Positions 35,396-43,900 of a stretch of 64,000 nucleotides of DNA are shown here, in pieces. Under the pieces are notes generated by a model. That model was not told the origin of the DNA. It made no database searches and saw only the letters and a program-made list of their open reading frames with translations. Positions within the stretch are counted from its first letter, which is position 1. Each line of letters begins with the position of its first letter. The stretch covers positions 1-64,000 of the forward strand of contig NZ_AADV02000005.1 of assembly GCF_000167195.1 (NCBI RefSeq), read 5' to 3'. The position numbers and the translations under genes were made by a program. The stretch is from Crocosphaera watsonii WH 8501. GTDB lineage: Bacteria; Cyanobacteriota; Cyanobacteriia; Cyanobacteriales; Microcystaceae.

Positions 35396-36889
35396 ATGAC
35401 TGCCCAAAAAAAACTGTCCTCCAGCTATCACTTATTAGATTCTTCTTTTGATAATAACGATTATCCCTTAGATAAACCCGAAGAGGCTTGTGGTGTTTTT
35501 GGGGTATTAGCCCCAGAAAGAGAAGTGGCGAAACTCGCCTATTTTGGTTTATACGCCCTGCAACACCGTGGCCAAGAATCTGCCGGTATTGCTACTCTAA
35601 AAGACGATATTATTCATCTTCACAAAGACATGGGCTTAGTTTCTCAAGTCTTTAACCAAGAAATACTCCCAACCCTCAAAGGTAGCATCGCAGTAGGCCA
35701 TACCCGTTACTCTACTACGGGATCAAGCCACAGAGCTAATGCACAGCCCGCTGTTTTGAAAACTCGCCTCGGTCATTTAGCTTTAGCACATAACGGTAAT
35801 CTTGTCAATACCCTAGAATTGCGAAAAACCCTAGAAGAACGGGGCTGTAATTTCCATACTAGCACCGACTCAGAAATGATCGCCGTTGCGATCGCCCAGG
35901 AAGTAGATCAAGGAAAAGACTGGTTAGAAGCTGCCATTAGTGCCTTTCCCCTGTGTTCTGGGGCTTATAGTTTGGTCATTGGAACCCCGAAAGGATTAAT
36001 GGGAGTCAGAGATCCTCATGGTGTACGACCTTTGGTTATTGGTATCTTAGACGATGATCCTCGGCGTTATGTTTTAGCTTCAGAGACTTGCGCCCTAGAT
36101 ATTATTGGGGCTGACTATTTAAGGGATGTGGAACCCGGTGAACTGGTGTGGATCACAGAGGAAGGATTATCTTCTTTTCATTGGACAGAACAACCACAAA
36201 AGAAATTATGTATTTTTGAGATGATCTATTTCGCCCGTCCTGACAGTTTAATGCACGATGAAACCTTATATAGTTATCGGGTGCGTTTAGGGCAACAACT
36301 GGCCAGAGAATCTTGTGTAAAAGCAGATTTAGTTATGGGTGTTCCTGACTCTGGTATTCCTGCGGCCATTGGTTTTTCTGAGGTGTCTGGTATTCCTTAC
36401 GGCGAGGGCTTAATCAAAAATCGTTATGTGGGACGTACCTTTATCCAACCCACCCAACACATGAGAGAGTCGGGGATTAAAATGAAGTTAAACCCCCTCA
36501 AAGACGTTTTAAACGGTAAACGGGTGATTATGGTGGATGATTCTATTGTACGGGGAACCACCAGCCGAAAAATTGTCAAAGCTTTAAGAGATGCCGGGGC
36601 CAAAGAAGTTCATATGAGGATCTCTTCCCCTCCTGTTACCCATCCCTGCTTTTATGGTATTGATACCGATAACCAAAGTCAGTTGATAGCGGCCACAAAA
36701 TCTGTTGCTGATATTTGTGAACAGATCGGTGTGGACTCTTTGGCCTATTTGAGTTGGGGCGGAATGTTGGAAATGACACAGGAAGATACCAATGGTTTTT
36801 GTTCCGCTTGTTTTACGGGAGATTATCCCATTACTATTCCTGATGATCTCAAAGGCTCTAAATTAATGTTAGAACAAGTACGAGGTTAA
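35396..36889 (+). CDS. purF: Amidophosphoribosyltransferase
   Basis: First committed step of purine synthesis: PRPP plus glutamine to phosphoribosylamine. 497 residues. A 31-residue leader ends EEA and would be removed to expose the nucleophile Cys32 (CGVFGVL), as in the iron-sulfur Bacillus-type enzyme. Also present: LQHRGQESAGIA, THNGNL-like HNGNLVNT, the phosphoribosyltransferase loop VIMVDDSIVRGTT, and cysteines in the C-terminal third (ESCVKAD, THPCFYG, CSACF) likely for the 4Fe-4S cluster. Intact. Confidence 0.97.
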   Translation: MTAQKKLSSSYHLLDSSFDNNDYPLDKPEEACGVFGVLAPEREVAKLAYFGLYALQHRGQESAGIATLKDDIIHLHKDMGLVSQVFNQEILPTLKGSIAVGHTRYSTTGSSHRANAQPAVLKTRLGHLALAHNGNLVNTLELRKTLEERGCNFHTSTDSEMIAVAIAQEVDQGKDWLEAAISAFPLCSGAYSLVIGTPKGLMGVRDPHGVRPLVIGILDDDPRRYVLASETCALDIIGADYLRDVEPGELVWITEEGLSSFHWTEQPQKKLCIFEMIYFARPDSLMHDETLYSYRVRLGQQLARESCVKADLVMGVPDSGIPAAIGFSEVSGIPYGEGLIKNRYVGRTFIQPTQHMRESGIKMKLNPLKDVLNGKRVIMVDDSIVRGTTSRKIVKALRDAGAKEVHMRISSPPVTHPCFYGIDTDNQSQLIAATKSVADICEQIGVDSLAYLSWGGMLEMTQEDTNGFCSACFTGDYPITIPDDLKGSKLMLEQVRG

Positions 36890-36964
36890 GTATATCTAAG
36901 CCTTTGCAGATGTTCCCGATCGCTCTATAGTGATAGGTGATCCCCAGTTTAATAATGCAGTATT

Positions 36965-38161
36965 GTGAAAAAAATTTCTATCCTTGGCTCCACTGGTTCC
37001 ATTGGTACCCAAACCCTTGATATTGTTAACCAATATCCCGAACAATTTCAAGTGGTGGGTTTAGCCACTCGTTCTAATGTTGATTTATTGGCTACCCAAG
37101 TTCAACAGTTTCGTCCGGAAATTGTAGCTATTCGTGATGAAAACAAACTCGGAACCCTCAAAGATGCCATCGCTACTCTGGACTATTCTCCTATTATCTT
37201 AGCAGGGGAAGAAGGGGTTATCGAAGTTGCCCGTCACGGTGACGCTGAAAGTGTGGTAACTGGTATTGTGGGATGTGCTGGTTTATTGCCTACTATTGCG
37301 GCCATCGAAGCTGGAAAGGATATTGCTTTAGCTAATAAGGAAACCTTGATAGCAGGGGGTCCTGTTGTCTTACCTTTAGTTGAAAAACATGGGGTCAAAC
37401 TATTACCAGCAGACTCGGAACATTCTGCTATTTTTCAATGTTTACAAGGGGTTCCAGAAGATGGTTTAAGACGTATTATTTTAACCGCTTCTGGGGGAGC
37501 ATTTCGTGATTGGCGAGTAGAAAAATTAAAGTATGTTACGGTACAAGATGCCTTAAAACATCCTAATTGGTCAATGGGTCAAAAAATAACCGTTGATTCT
37601 GCTACTTTAATGAATAAGGGTTTAGAGGTGATTGAAGCTCATTTCTTGTTTGGAATGGACTACAAAAATATTGATATTGTTATCCATCCTCAGAGTATTA
37701 TTCATTCTTTAATTGAGTTACAAGATACTTCTGTTTTGGCACAGTTGGGATGGCCTGATATGCGTCTTCCTTTATTATATGCCCTGTCTTGGCCCGAAAG
37801 AATTTATACTGATTGGGAAACCTTAGACTTAGTTAAAGCAGGTAGTTTAACCTTTAGAGAACCGGATCACGATAAATATCCTTGTATGCAGTTAGCATAC
37901 TCAGCAGGAGAAGCAGGAGGGGCAATGTCTGCTGTTTTAAATGCAGCTAATGAGCAAGCGGTAGCTTTATTTTTAGAGGAAAAAATCGCCTTCTTAGATA
38001 TTCCTAAAGTCATAGAAAAAACCTGTGATGATTTTAGAGATCATAACCCTTATAGTCCTAGTTTAGAGGATATTTTAGAGGCAGATAATTGGGCTAGAAA
38101 AACCGTTTTAGTTGAGGCTGAAGGGTTAGGTAAAGAAAGTAAAGTTATTTCCGTAAAATAG
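36965..38161 (+). CDS. dxr: 1-deoxy-D-xylulose 5-phosphate reductoisomerase
   Basis: Second step of the MEP isoprenoid pathway, DXP to MEP with NADPH, feeding carotenoids, phytol and quinones. 398 residues from a GTG start ([20 protein letters not shown] holds the NADPH-binding GSTGSIG). The metal and substrate motifs [48 protein letters not shown] are all there. It follows purF by 75 bases and is closed by a strong inverted repeat. Confidence 0.97.
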   Translation: MKKISILGSTGSIGTQTLDIVNQYPEQFQVVGLATRSNVDLLATQVQQFRPEIVAIRDENKLGTLKDAIATLDYSPIILAGEEGVIEVARHGDAESVVTGIVGCAGLLPTIAAIEAGKDIALANKETLIAGGPVVLPLVEKHGVKLLPADSEHSAIFQCLQGVPEDGLRRIILTASGGAFRDWRVEKLKYVTVQDALKHPNWSMGQKITVDSATLMNKGLEVIEAHFLFGMDYKNIDIVIHPQSIIHSLIELQDTSVLAQLGWPDMRLPLLYALSWPERIYTDWETLDLVKAGSLTFREPDHDKYPCMQLAYSAGEAGGAMSAVLNAANEQAVALFLEEKIAFLDIPKVIEKTCDDFRDHNPYSPSLEDILEADNWARKTVLVEAEGLGKESKVISVK

Positions 38162-38197
38162 CAATGTAGAGACGTTATCTATAACGTCTCTACATTG
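38162..38197 (+). terminator. Strong hairpin after dxr
   Basis: CAATGTAGAGACGTTAT and its exact complement form a perfect 17-bp stem with a 2-base loop, starting one base after the dxr stop and followed by ATTTTTAG. GTAGAGACGTT palindromes are also known as dispersed repeats in cyanobacteria. Confidence 0.8.
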
Positions 38198-38214
38198 ATT
38201 TTTAGTTAGGAATT

Positions 38215-38487
38215 ATGCCGATAAATCTAATTTTATTGATTGCTGCTTTGTTAGTTTCATTATTACTATTTCGTTGGCTATTGACTATTATTAAGTCAAC
38301 GGTTATTAACTTAGCAATTATAGCATTAATTATAGTATTACTACAGTCTGCTTTTGGGATTAGTCCTCAAGAATTATGGAATGAAATTATTAATCTTCCC
38401 CAAACTTTTCAAGACTTTTTTCAAACAGACAGTAATCAATTATTTTTAGTAATTGTTGCTAAACTAGGGATACCAATCATCATCTAA
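38215..38487 (+). CDS. Small two-helix membrane protein, C-terminus probably altered
   Basis: 90 residues: hydrophobic helices at ~3-22 and ~29-46, then FGISPQELWNEIINLPQTFQDFFQT. No family assigned. The last ~8 residues (KLGIPIII) are encoded by the antisense strand of a DUF29-type gene remnant (38464-38610), so the native C-terminus was probably lost when the two sequences were joined. The start ATG lies 18 bases after the dxr hairpin with TAGGAATT before it. Confidence 0.6.
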   Translation: MPINLILLIAALLVSLLLFRWLLTIIKSTVINLAIIALIIVLLQSAFGISPQELWNEIINLPQTFQDFFQTDSNQLFLVIVAKLGIPIII

Positions 38488-38610
38488 TATTTGTTCAATG
38501 GTGAAGGGTAATTCTAAGGGGAAATTAAGGAAAAGAGTAGCGTTATCAGCTTCTAATTTTACCTCTTTTAAAGCTTTACTATAATTCTTGTCAATATTAG
38601 CTGGAAAATG
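38464..38610 (-). pseudogene. DUF29-like protein, C-terminal remnant
   Basis: Minus-strand translation HFPANIDKNYSKALKEVKLE, then a short stretch and LPFTIEQILDDDWYP before the stop. Ending in (C)P(F/Y)(T/S)xEQ(I/L)LDxD(F/W)xP is characteristic of DUF29 proteins, abundant in cyanobacteria, of unknown function. A stop (TAG) lies just upstream, so about two thirds of the gene is missing. The rest of the gap to 38741 is AT-rich with nothing else recognised. Confidence 0.6.
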
Positions 38611-38741
38611 TTTATACTATTTTTTTATCAAGATAAATTAAGAATATTTTCCAAAGGTTTAAAGAGTTGTTTAAAGTATTAAAGTTATTATAAACTATGT
38701 GGTAAAATTACTTTTGTTATTCTGAACGAAAAAAGACTTTT

Positions 38742-39629
38742 ATGATTATAAAATACCCCTTAAAACCAAGAGAATATCAGTCAAGACTAGGATTAGAGGT
38801 GCTTAAAGGGTGTAACTTAATTGACTTGACAGAGCTACAAAGAAGTCAATTAAAACAAGCTCTATGGCAACAGGGTGTAATTGTTGTTAAAAATCAACAT
38901 ATTAGTGCATCTGAGTTAGAAGAGTTTGCCAGAAAAACCTTTGGAAATTTAATGTTTGGCTCTAATTCTTTTTCTTTAGATCCTGAAATCAGTCCAGAGA
39001 TACAAAGCCAATATTCTGCGATTTTAGGTAATCCTAAAGGCTTAGATAGAAAGCCTCCTGAAAAGATTTATGGAGCTAGGATATGGCATCAAGATAAGGA
39101 TGGAGTCCCCATCATAAAAGAGTTGGAAATGAATGCACTTTATGTGGTCATGCTCTATGGTATAAAGGTTCCCGAAGAAGGGGAAAATGGACAACCTCAC
39201 ACGACAGAATATTTAGACTTAGTAGAAGCCTATAATAATCTTGATTCTAGTCATCAAAAAGCATTAGAAGAAATATTAATGTATCAAATGCCTCCTGTCT
39301 GGTTTTGGCAAAATCTTGACTGGGATAATGTTCCTAAAAAAGTTCATCCTCTTGTTTCTACTCATAAAGTGACGGGTAAAAAAGGATTGTATTTAGGTTC
39401 TTGGAATACAGCAATACCTCTGGGTATGGAAGATAAACAAGAAGAAGCTCAACAATATTGGCAAGATTTATGGAATATGGTTTTGGAACGCACTCCCGTC
39501 TATTCTCATGTTTGGGAACCAGGAGATATTGTTTTTTGGGATAATTCACAAGTCATGCACAGAGGGACTTTCTATGATTCGACTAAATACCAGCGCATTG
39601 CATTACGATTAGGTGTTGTTGCTGATTGA
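38742..39629 (+). CDS. TauD/TfdA-family Fe(II)/2-oxoglutarate dioxygenase
   Basis: 295 residues. The iron ligands are clear: H116 and D118 in RIWHQDKDG, and a distal His in WDNSQVMHRGTF; the following RIALRLG supplies the arginine for 2-oxoglutarate. TauD relatives hydroxylate small acids such as taurine or 2,4-D, or act in natural-product synthesis. The substrate is unknown, and the neighbours (isoprenoid and small membrane protein genes) give no hint. The ATG follows an AT-rich leader; ACGAAAAAAG is the nearest purine stretch. Complete. Confidence 0.8.
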   Translation: MIIKYPLKPREYQSRLGLEVLKGCNLIDLTELQRSQLKQALWQQGVIVVKNQHISASELEEFARKTFGNLMFGSNSFSLDPEISPEIQSQYSAILGNPKGLDRKPPEKIYGARIWHQDKDGVPIIKELEMNALYVVMLYGIKVPEEGENGQPHTTEYLDLVEAYNNLDSSHQKALEEILMYQMPPVWFWQNLDWDNVPKKVHPLVSTHKVTGKKGLYLGSWNTAIPLGMEDKQEEAQQYWQDLWNMVLERTPVYSHVWEPGDIVFWDNSQVMHRGTFYDSTKYQRIALRLGVVAD

Positions 39630-39630
39630 T

Positions 39631-39747
39631 TTAATGAGCAAAAAATCCCGTTAATAACAAAGGCAACAAAATCAGTAAACTTATAATTAATACTGCTGTT
39701 TCTGGACTGATAGGAATAGTATTTTTTTCTTTTGGTGGTTCTTTCAT
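39631..39747 (-). CDS. 38-residue single-helix membrane protein
   Basis: Starts MKEPPKEKNTIPISPETAVL and continues as a hydrophobic helix (IISLLILLPLLLTGFF) ending AH. It is preceded by an excellent ribosome site, AGGAGGAAAC, seven to eight bases before the ATG, one of the best in the window, which argues that it is translated. The layout (short charged N-terminus, one helix, almost no C-tail) resembles the tiny subunits of photosynthetic or NDH-1 complexes, but I cannot assign it. It lies 14 bases downstream of the SnoaL-like pseudogene on the same strand. Confidence 0.6.
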   Translation of the reverse strand: MKEPPKEKNTIPISPETAVLIISLLILLPLLLTGFFAH

Positions 39748-39760
39748 TTGTAGTTTCCTC

Positions 39761-40135
39761 CTACATTAATTGTGATTTTAACGTATTTTCGTCCCAATAA
39801 GCCTTAACTTCGGTAATCTTACCAGCTTCATTGAGTTAAAATGTAGTAATACCTTCAGCGTTTGCTTCTTTACCATTCTTAGAAACAACAATCATTTTCC
39901 ATTTAACCGCAACTTCATTATTAACGATAAATAAGGACTCTCTTTCTATCTCAAATTTACTATAAAAATTAGTGAGAATAGTAAACAATTTTTCTGAATC
40001 TTTTTCTGGGTTTAAAGCAGGTTTTCCCACAGGATCATAAATTGCTGCATCATCCGCTAAAGAGTCTAACCAACCTTGAGGATTCATGGCAGCTAAACTG
40101 TTATAATAATTAGAAATCGTAGCTTCAATAGACAT
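39761..40135 (-). pseudogene. SnoaL/NTF2-like protein with an in-frame stop
   Basis: The first 99 residues (MSIEATISNYYNSLAAMNPQ, DDAAIYDPVGKPAL, IVNNEVAVKWKM) are a typical NTF2-like cone fold. A TAA at 39836-39838 interrupts, but the same frame continues LNEAGKITEVKAYWDENTLK to 39761, which is the expected last strand and helix of the family. One base change would restore a ~124-residue protein. NTF2-like proteins are ketosteroid isomerases or ligand-binding proteins; function unknown here. Confidence 0.75.
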
Positions 40136-40148
40136 AATTTTCTACAAC

Positions 40149-40312
40149 AGTAGGGTGGGCAAAGGTTTTAGAAATAGGATAAACTTCAACAATTCTATCA
40201 TTTGCCCACCTTTTAGTCAAAAATTCTATTTTTATCTCTGAAATTAGGTGGGCAGTTTATAGTTATTACATTTTATTTTAGGATGAAATATTGCAACTGC
40301 CCACCCTATAAG
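40149..40312. repeat. Two nested GGTGGGCA palindromes between asnS and the SnoaL-like gene
   Basis: AGGGTGGGCAAA (near 40150) pairs with TTTGCCCACC (near 40200), and AGGTGGGCAGTTT (near 40246) with AACTGCCCACCCT (near 40296-40308). Same family as at 2798, 5056 and 58960. They lie just downstream of asnS (minus strand) and could end its transcript. Confidence 0.65.
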
Positions 40313-40317
40313 AATTA

Positions 40318-41709
40318 TTAAAATTCCGCACTTAAAGGAGTACGAGGGAAAGGAATAACATCACGAATATTACCCATACCTGTCATAAATTGTACCACTC
40401 TTTCAAACCCTAAACCAAATCCTGCATGGGGAACGGTTCCATATTTTCTGAGGTCTAAATACCACCATAGATCATCAGGAATTATCTCCATTTCATTAAT
40501 CCGTCTTTCTAATACATCTAGTCTTTCTTCCCGTTGCGATCCGCCAATAATTTCCCCAATTTTCGGAGCTAATACATCCATAGCGGCAACGGTTTTCTCA
40601 TTGTCATTTAAACGCATATAAAAGGCTTTAATAGCAGCAGGATAATTCGTGACAATCAAGGGTTTTTTAAACAATTCTTCTGCCAGATATCGCTCGTGTT
40701 CCGACTGTAAATCAATGCCCCATTCCACAGCATACTCAAACTTTTTATTGCACTTCTCTAGTAATTCTATAGCCTTTGTATAAGTAATTCTTTCAAATTC
40801 ATTGTTAATGATATTATCCGCCGTTTCCAAAACAGACTTATCAATACGCTTGTTGAAAAATTCCATATCTTCGGGACAAGTTTCTAACACATACTTAAAA
40901 ATGTACTTTAAGAACTCTTCCGCTAAATCTTGATCCCCTTCAATATCACAAAAAGCCATTTCTGGTTCCACCATCCAAAACTCAGCTAAATGACGAGAAG
41001 TATTAGAATTTTCTGCCCTAAATGTAGGACCAAAAGTATAAACATTTTGAAAAGACATAGCCATAACTTCCGCTTCTAACTGTCCACTTACAGTTAGATA
41101 AGCTTGTTTACCAAAAAAGTCTTGGCTGTAGTCTATTTTCTCTTGTTTATCGACAGGAATCTTGCTTAAATCAAAATTAGTAACAGTGAATAATTCCCCT
41201 GCACCTTCGCAGTCACTAGCAGTAATAATAGGGGTATGAACCCACATAAAATCTCTTTCTTGAAAAAAGTTATGAATAGCGGTTGCACAAGCATTTCTGA
41301 CACGCATCACCGCCCCTATTGTATTGGTACGCGATCGCAGATGTCCAATAGTGCGTAAAAATTCAAAGGAGTGGCGTTTTTTCTGAAGGGGATAGGTTTC
41401 GGGGTCAGATGTGCCATATACCTGGACTGTAGCAGCCTTTAACTCGATTTTTTGACCTTTTCCGAGGGATTGTACCAGGGTTCCCGAAACTTCCACAGAA
41501 GACCCAGTATTAAGGAGTTTGAGAACATCTTGATAGTCGGGGACGCTTTCATCGAGAACCACCTGTAAACTATTCAGGGAGGAACCGTCATTAACTTCCA
41601 TAAACGAAAAATCTTTTAGTTCCCGTTTGGTGCGTACCCACCCCTGAATGGTAACGGTTTCATCGGGTTGGCCGTGTCGTAAGATGTCTCTAACTCGTTT
41701 AGTTTGCAT
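40318..41709 (-). CDS. asnS: Asparaginyl-tRNA synthetase
   Basis: Charges tRNA-Asn with asparagine. 463 residues, normal. N-terminal OB-fold anticodon-binding domain ([20 protein letters not shown]), then the class II catalytic core: motif 2 in [23 protein letters not shown] and motif 3 in [22 protein letters not shown], ending [11 protein letters not shown]. The [12 protein letters not shown] form fits AsnRS rather than AspRS. Complete; palindromic repeats follow its stop. Confidence 0.97.
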   Translation of the reverse strand: MQTKRVRDILRHGQPDETVTIQGWVRTKRELKDFSFMEVNDGSSLNSLQVVLDESVPDYQDVLKLLNTGSSVEVSGTLVQSLGKGQKIELKAATVQVYGTSDPETYPLQKKRHSFEFLRTIGHLRSRTNTIGAVMRVRNACATAIHNFFQERDFMWVHTPIITASDCEGAGELFTVTNFDLSKIPVDKQEKIDYSQDFFGKQAYLTVSGQLEAEVMAMSFQNVYTFGPTFRAENSNTSRHLAEFWMVEPEMAFCDIEGDQDLAEEFLKYIFKYVLETCPEDMEFFNKRIDKSVLETADNIINNEFERITYTKAIELLEKCNKKFEYAVEWGIDLQSEHERYLAEELFKKPLIVTNYPAAIKAFYMRLNDNEKTVAAMDVLAPKIGEIIGGSQREERLDVLERRINEMEIIPDDLWWYLDLRKYGTVPHAGFGLGFERVVQFMTGMGNIRDVIPFPRTPLSAEF

Positions 41710-41776
41710 TATATATTTAATGGTTTATCAATCCGTTGCTTGATCATTTTAGCAAATTTTGTCTTTATCATTGTAG

Positions 41777-41802
41777 GGTGTATTAGCATAGCGTAATACA
41801 CC
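41777..41802. repeat. Inverted repeat GGTGTATTA/TAATACACC
   Basis: 9-bp arms around GCATAGCG, in the 322-base gap between divergent asnS and the PEP-CTERM gene. GTAGGGTGTATTAG... is a recurrent intergenic motif in cyanobacteria. The rest of the gap is AT-rich and should hold both promoters; none is clear. Confidence 0.6.
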
Positions 41803-42031
41803 AAGAAATCTAATTTTGGTAGCTTAGGACAGAGGAGTATATTCTTGTTATCATCTAAGTTAAAGTGAAGTATAGAGAAACTTCTATCTTAAACTTTTCA
41901 GGTTTTCAATGTTATTTTTAAAGTTATACATGAAGTTATACATTGCGTTTACATATGCAAATAATTCATTGTGATAAAGTTAAAGTATCTAAGACATATT
42001 TAGCACATTAATTTAATGAGGAGTTAATCTC

Positions 42032-42703
42032 ATGTACAAAACATTATTAACAGCAACGTTAGCTTTAGGCATAACAGGAATGACTGCATTATCAACTAAA
42101 GCTAGTACACTTATTTTTGCAGACAATTTTAATCAAGAAAATAATGGTGTTAGGGCTCTAAATTATAGTAGTTTTAATAATTGGGATGTTACTAATGGAT
42201 CTGTTGATTTATATGGTAGAGCTTCTAATGGTTTTGGTTCTTTACTCGTACGGACTAATGGAGCATTTGTTGATCTCGACGGTTCTACTGGAACTGCCGG
42301 CACTCTTACTTCAAAACAAACATTTACTTTCAATCCTGGAGATATATTAACCCTACAGTATGACTTGTCTCCAGGGGCAAGACCTAACACAAGCTTTGGC
42401 AATAATATACTTATTGTATCATTAGGAGACATTTACAGAACCGTACACGCTACTGGAGTCGGATTTCCACTCAAAACTCCTTTTAAATCATTTTCTACAA
42501 CTATTCATGTAACTGAACGGACCAGAGGAAATTTAGTTTTTTCACATCTTGGTGGTGATACACAAGGTATTTATCTAGATAACGTAAGATTAAGCGTAGA
42601 AAAAGCTGTTGTCCCTGAACCTTTAACCATTCTCGGTGCAGGAACTGCGATCGCTTTTGGAGCAGGTTTCAAACGTAAATTAGGTAAAGCTAATAAGAAA
42701 TAG
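42032..42703 (+). CDS. PEP-CTERM sorting-domain protein
   Basis: 223 residues, exported. Signal peptide LLTATLALGITGMTALSTKA with cleavage near KAS; a beta-rich middle (residues ~30-185, IFADNFNQENNGV, FNPGDILTLQYDLSPG); and a C-terminal sorting signal: VPEP (~195), a hydrophobic helix with GAGTAIAFGAGF, and a basic tail KRKLGKANKK. The tail is the substrate for exosortase-type processing linked to exopolysaccharide. AGGAG lies 8-12 bases before the ATG. Its particular role is unknown. A ~120-bp palindromic element begins three bases after the stop. Confidence 0.85.
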   Translation: MYKTLLTATLALGITGMTALSTKASTLIFADNFNQENNGVRALNYSSFNNWDVTNGSVDLYGRASNGFGSLLVRTNGAFVDLDGSTGTAGTLTSKQTFTFNPGDILTLQYDLSPGARPNTSFGNNILIVSLGDIYRTVHATGVGFPLKTPFKSFSTTIHVTERTRGNLVFSHLGGDTQGIYLDNVRLSVEKAVVPEPLTILGAGTAIAFGAGFKRKLGKANKK

Positions 42704-42705
42704 AA

Positions 42706-42828
42706 TATAGCAATCAGTAATGATTCGTGAGATTATCGAGATCCCCCCTTTAGTTCCCCCCTTAATAAGGGGGGTGAGGGGGGATCAGTTTCAACATTAA
42801 TTCTCACAACTGATAAATGATTGCTATA
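42706..42828. repeat. MITE-like palindromic element (123 bp)
   Basis: Outer 11-bp inverted ends TATAGCAATCA and TGATTGCTATA; inside them GATCCCCCC/GGGGGGATC (42740-42786), and at the core CCCCCCTT/AAGGGGGG. Nested perfect arms around a short centre would fold to a long hairpin. The outer ends start and finish with TA, which would suit mobilisation by an IS630/Tc1-type transposase, but the IS630 ends in this window differ. Non-coding. Confidence 0.65.
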
Positions 42829-42856
42829 GTAAGGCGATGCACTGCCCACCCTACAA

Positions 42857-43567
42857 TTAAACGATAGCTGATACATTACTCATATTTAATTGCTGTAATG
42901 CTTGCCAATTGATAATATCCTCATACAAAGATTCATACCCTTTAACATTTGGATGTAACCCATCATTAATTAATCGTGACTTGACATAATTTTCTCCTCT
43001 TCCTAACCATAAATCAAAAATATCTAGATAAGGAATATTCCGAGAGTGACACGCTTTTTTTGTCACTTCTTTATAACGATACTGATCAAAATGATTGAAA
43101 TAAAAACAGTCCATAAAGGGCATTTTTGCCTCATCCACAGGAACCATCCCCACAAAATATACAGAACATAATTGCTGCGCTTCATCCAATAAATTCTCTA
43201 TTTCCTGTTGATATGTCTCAAAGTCTGTAAATAAACGTCCATTTGCTCGTCTCAACCTCGCCGAATCATTCACCCCAACGGAAAGCATAATCAGATCAGG
43301 GACACGGTTACGTAACTCTCCACGATACCGATATTCCCCTTCTAACCGTTGGGCAACCTGATGAGTGCGATCGCCTCTCACCCCCAAATTATACAACACA
43401 TGACCATTTTCCTGCCCCATCCACTGACGACGCAACCTCTCAACCCATCCACCCCCAACGAGATCACCGTACCCATACACCAAACTATCCCCTAAAGCCA
43501 CAATTCTCAATGACTGCGTGTTAAAAGATGAATTCCAGATTTGGGTGGGGTTTACAACGGTTGACAT
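42857..43567 (-). CDS. SGNH/GDSL-family hydrolase
   Basis: 236 residues with all four SGNH blocks: block I ALGDSLVYGYG (nucleophile S28), Gly in LGVRGDRT, block III SVGVNDS (N100), and block V NDGLHPN (D202, H205). Such enzymes are lipases, esterases or acyl-thioesterases. There is no signal peptide, so it is probably cytosolic. The region before the gene holds a repeated ACTGATAACTGA motif (43698-43728). Substrate not inferable. Confidence 0.85.
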   Translation of the reverse strand: MSTVVNPTQIWNSSFNTQSLRIVALGDSLVYGYGDLVGGGWVERLRRQWMGQENGHVLYNLGVRGDRTHQVAQRLEGEYRYRGELRNRVPDLIMLSVGVNDSARLRRANGRLFTDFETYQQEIENLLDEAQQLCSVYFVGMVPVDEAKMPFMDCFYFNHFDQYRYKEVTKKACHSRNIPYLDIFDLWLGRGENYVKSRLINDGLHPNVKGYESLYEDIINWQALQQLNMSNVSAIV

Positions 43568-43732
43568 TAAGAATACTCCTGTAATGGTCTGTAAAATAAC
43601 TTTATATATTGATACTAAACTTCATTTTACCGTAACTCAGTAAACTTATTTTTGTAGTATGATTGTAATATAGAGATCGTTAACCCAGTAAACACTGGTT
43701 ACTGATCACCGATAACTGATAACTGAAAAAAT

Positions 43733-43900
43733 ATGCCTTACCAACCATTAAAAATTAGTACAGAAAAACCCGTATTGTCTTGGGCTGATCATGATTTAGC
43801 ATCGGCAGAAATGCAGATGGCCAAAAATGTTGCCTCTCTACCTTTTGTATATAAGCACGTTGCTTTAATGCCGGATGTACACTTAGGAAAAGGGGCTTTA
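43733..43900 (+). pseudogene. rtcB: RtcB-family RNA ligase, N-terminal stub
   Basis: Starts MPYQPLKISTEKPVLSWADH and runs through LPFVYKHVALMPDVHLGKGA, the RtcB motif containing a metal/guanylate-site His. After GKGAL the frame enters the IS1380 end at 43901 and stops within seven codons. The rest (normally ~350-450 residues, including the catalytic His and the DIGCG motif) is not found on the far side of the IS. RtcB rejoins tRNA or RNA after cleavage. Confidence 0.85.
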
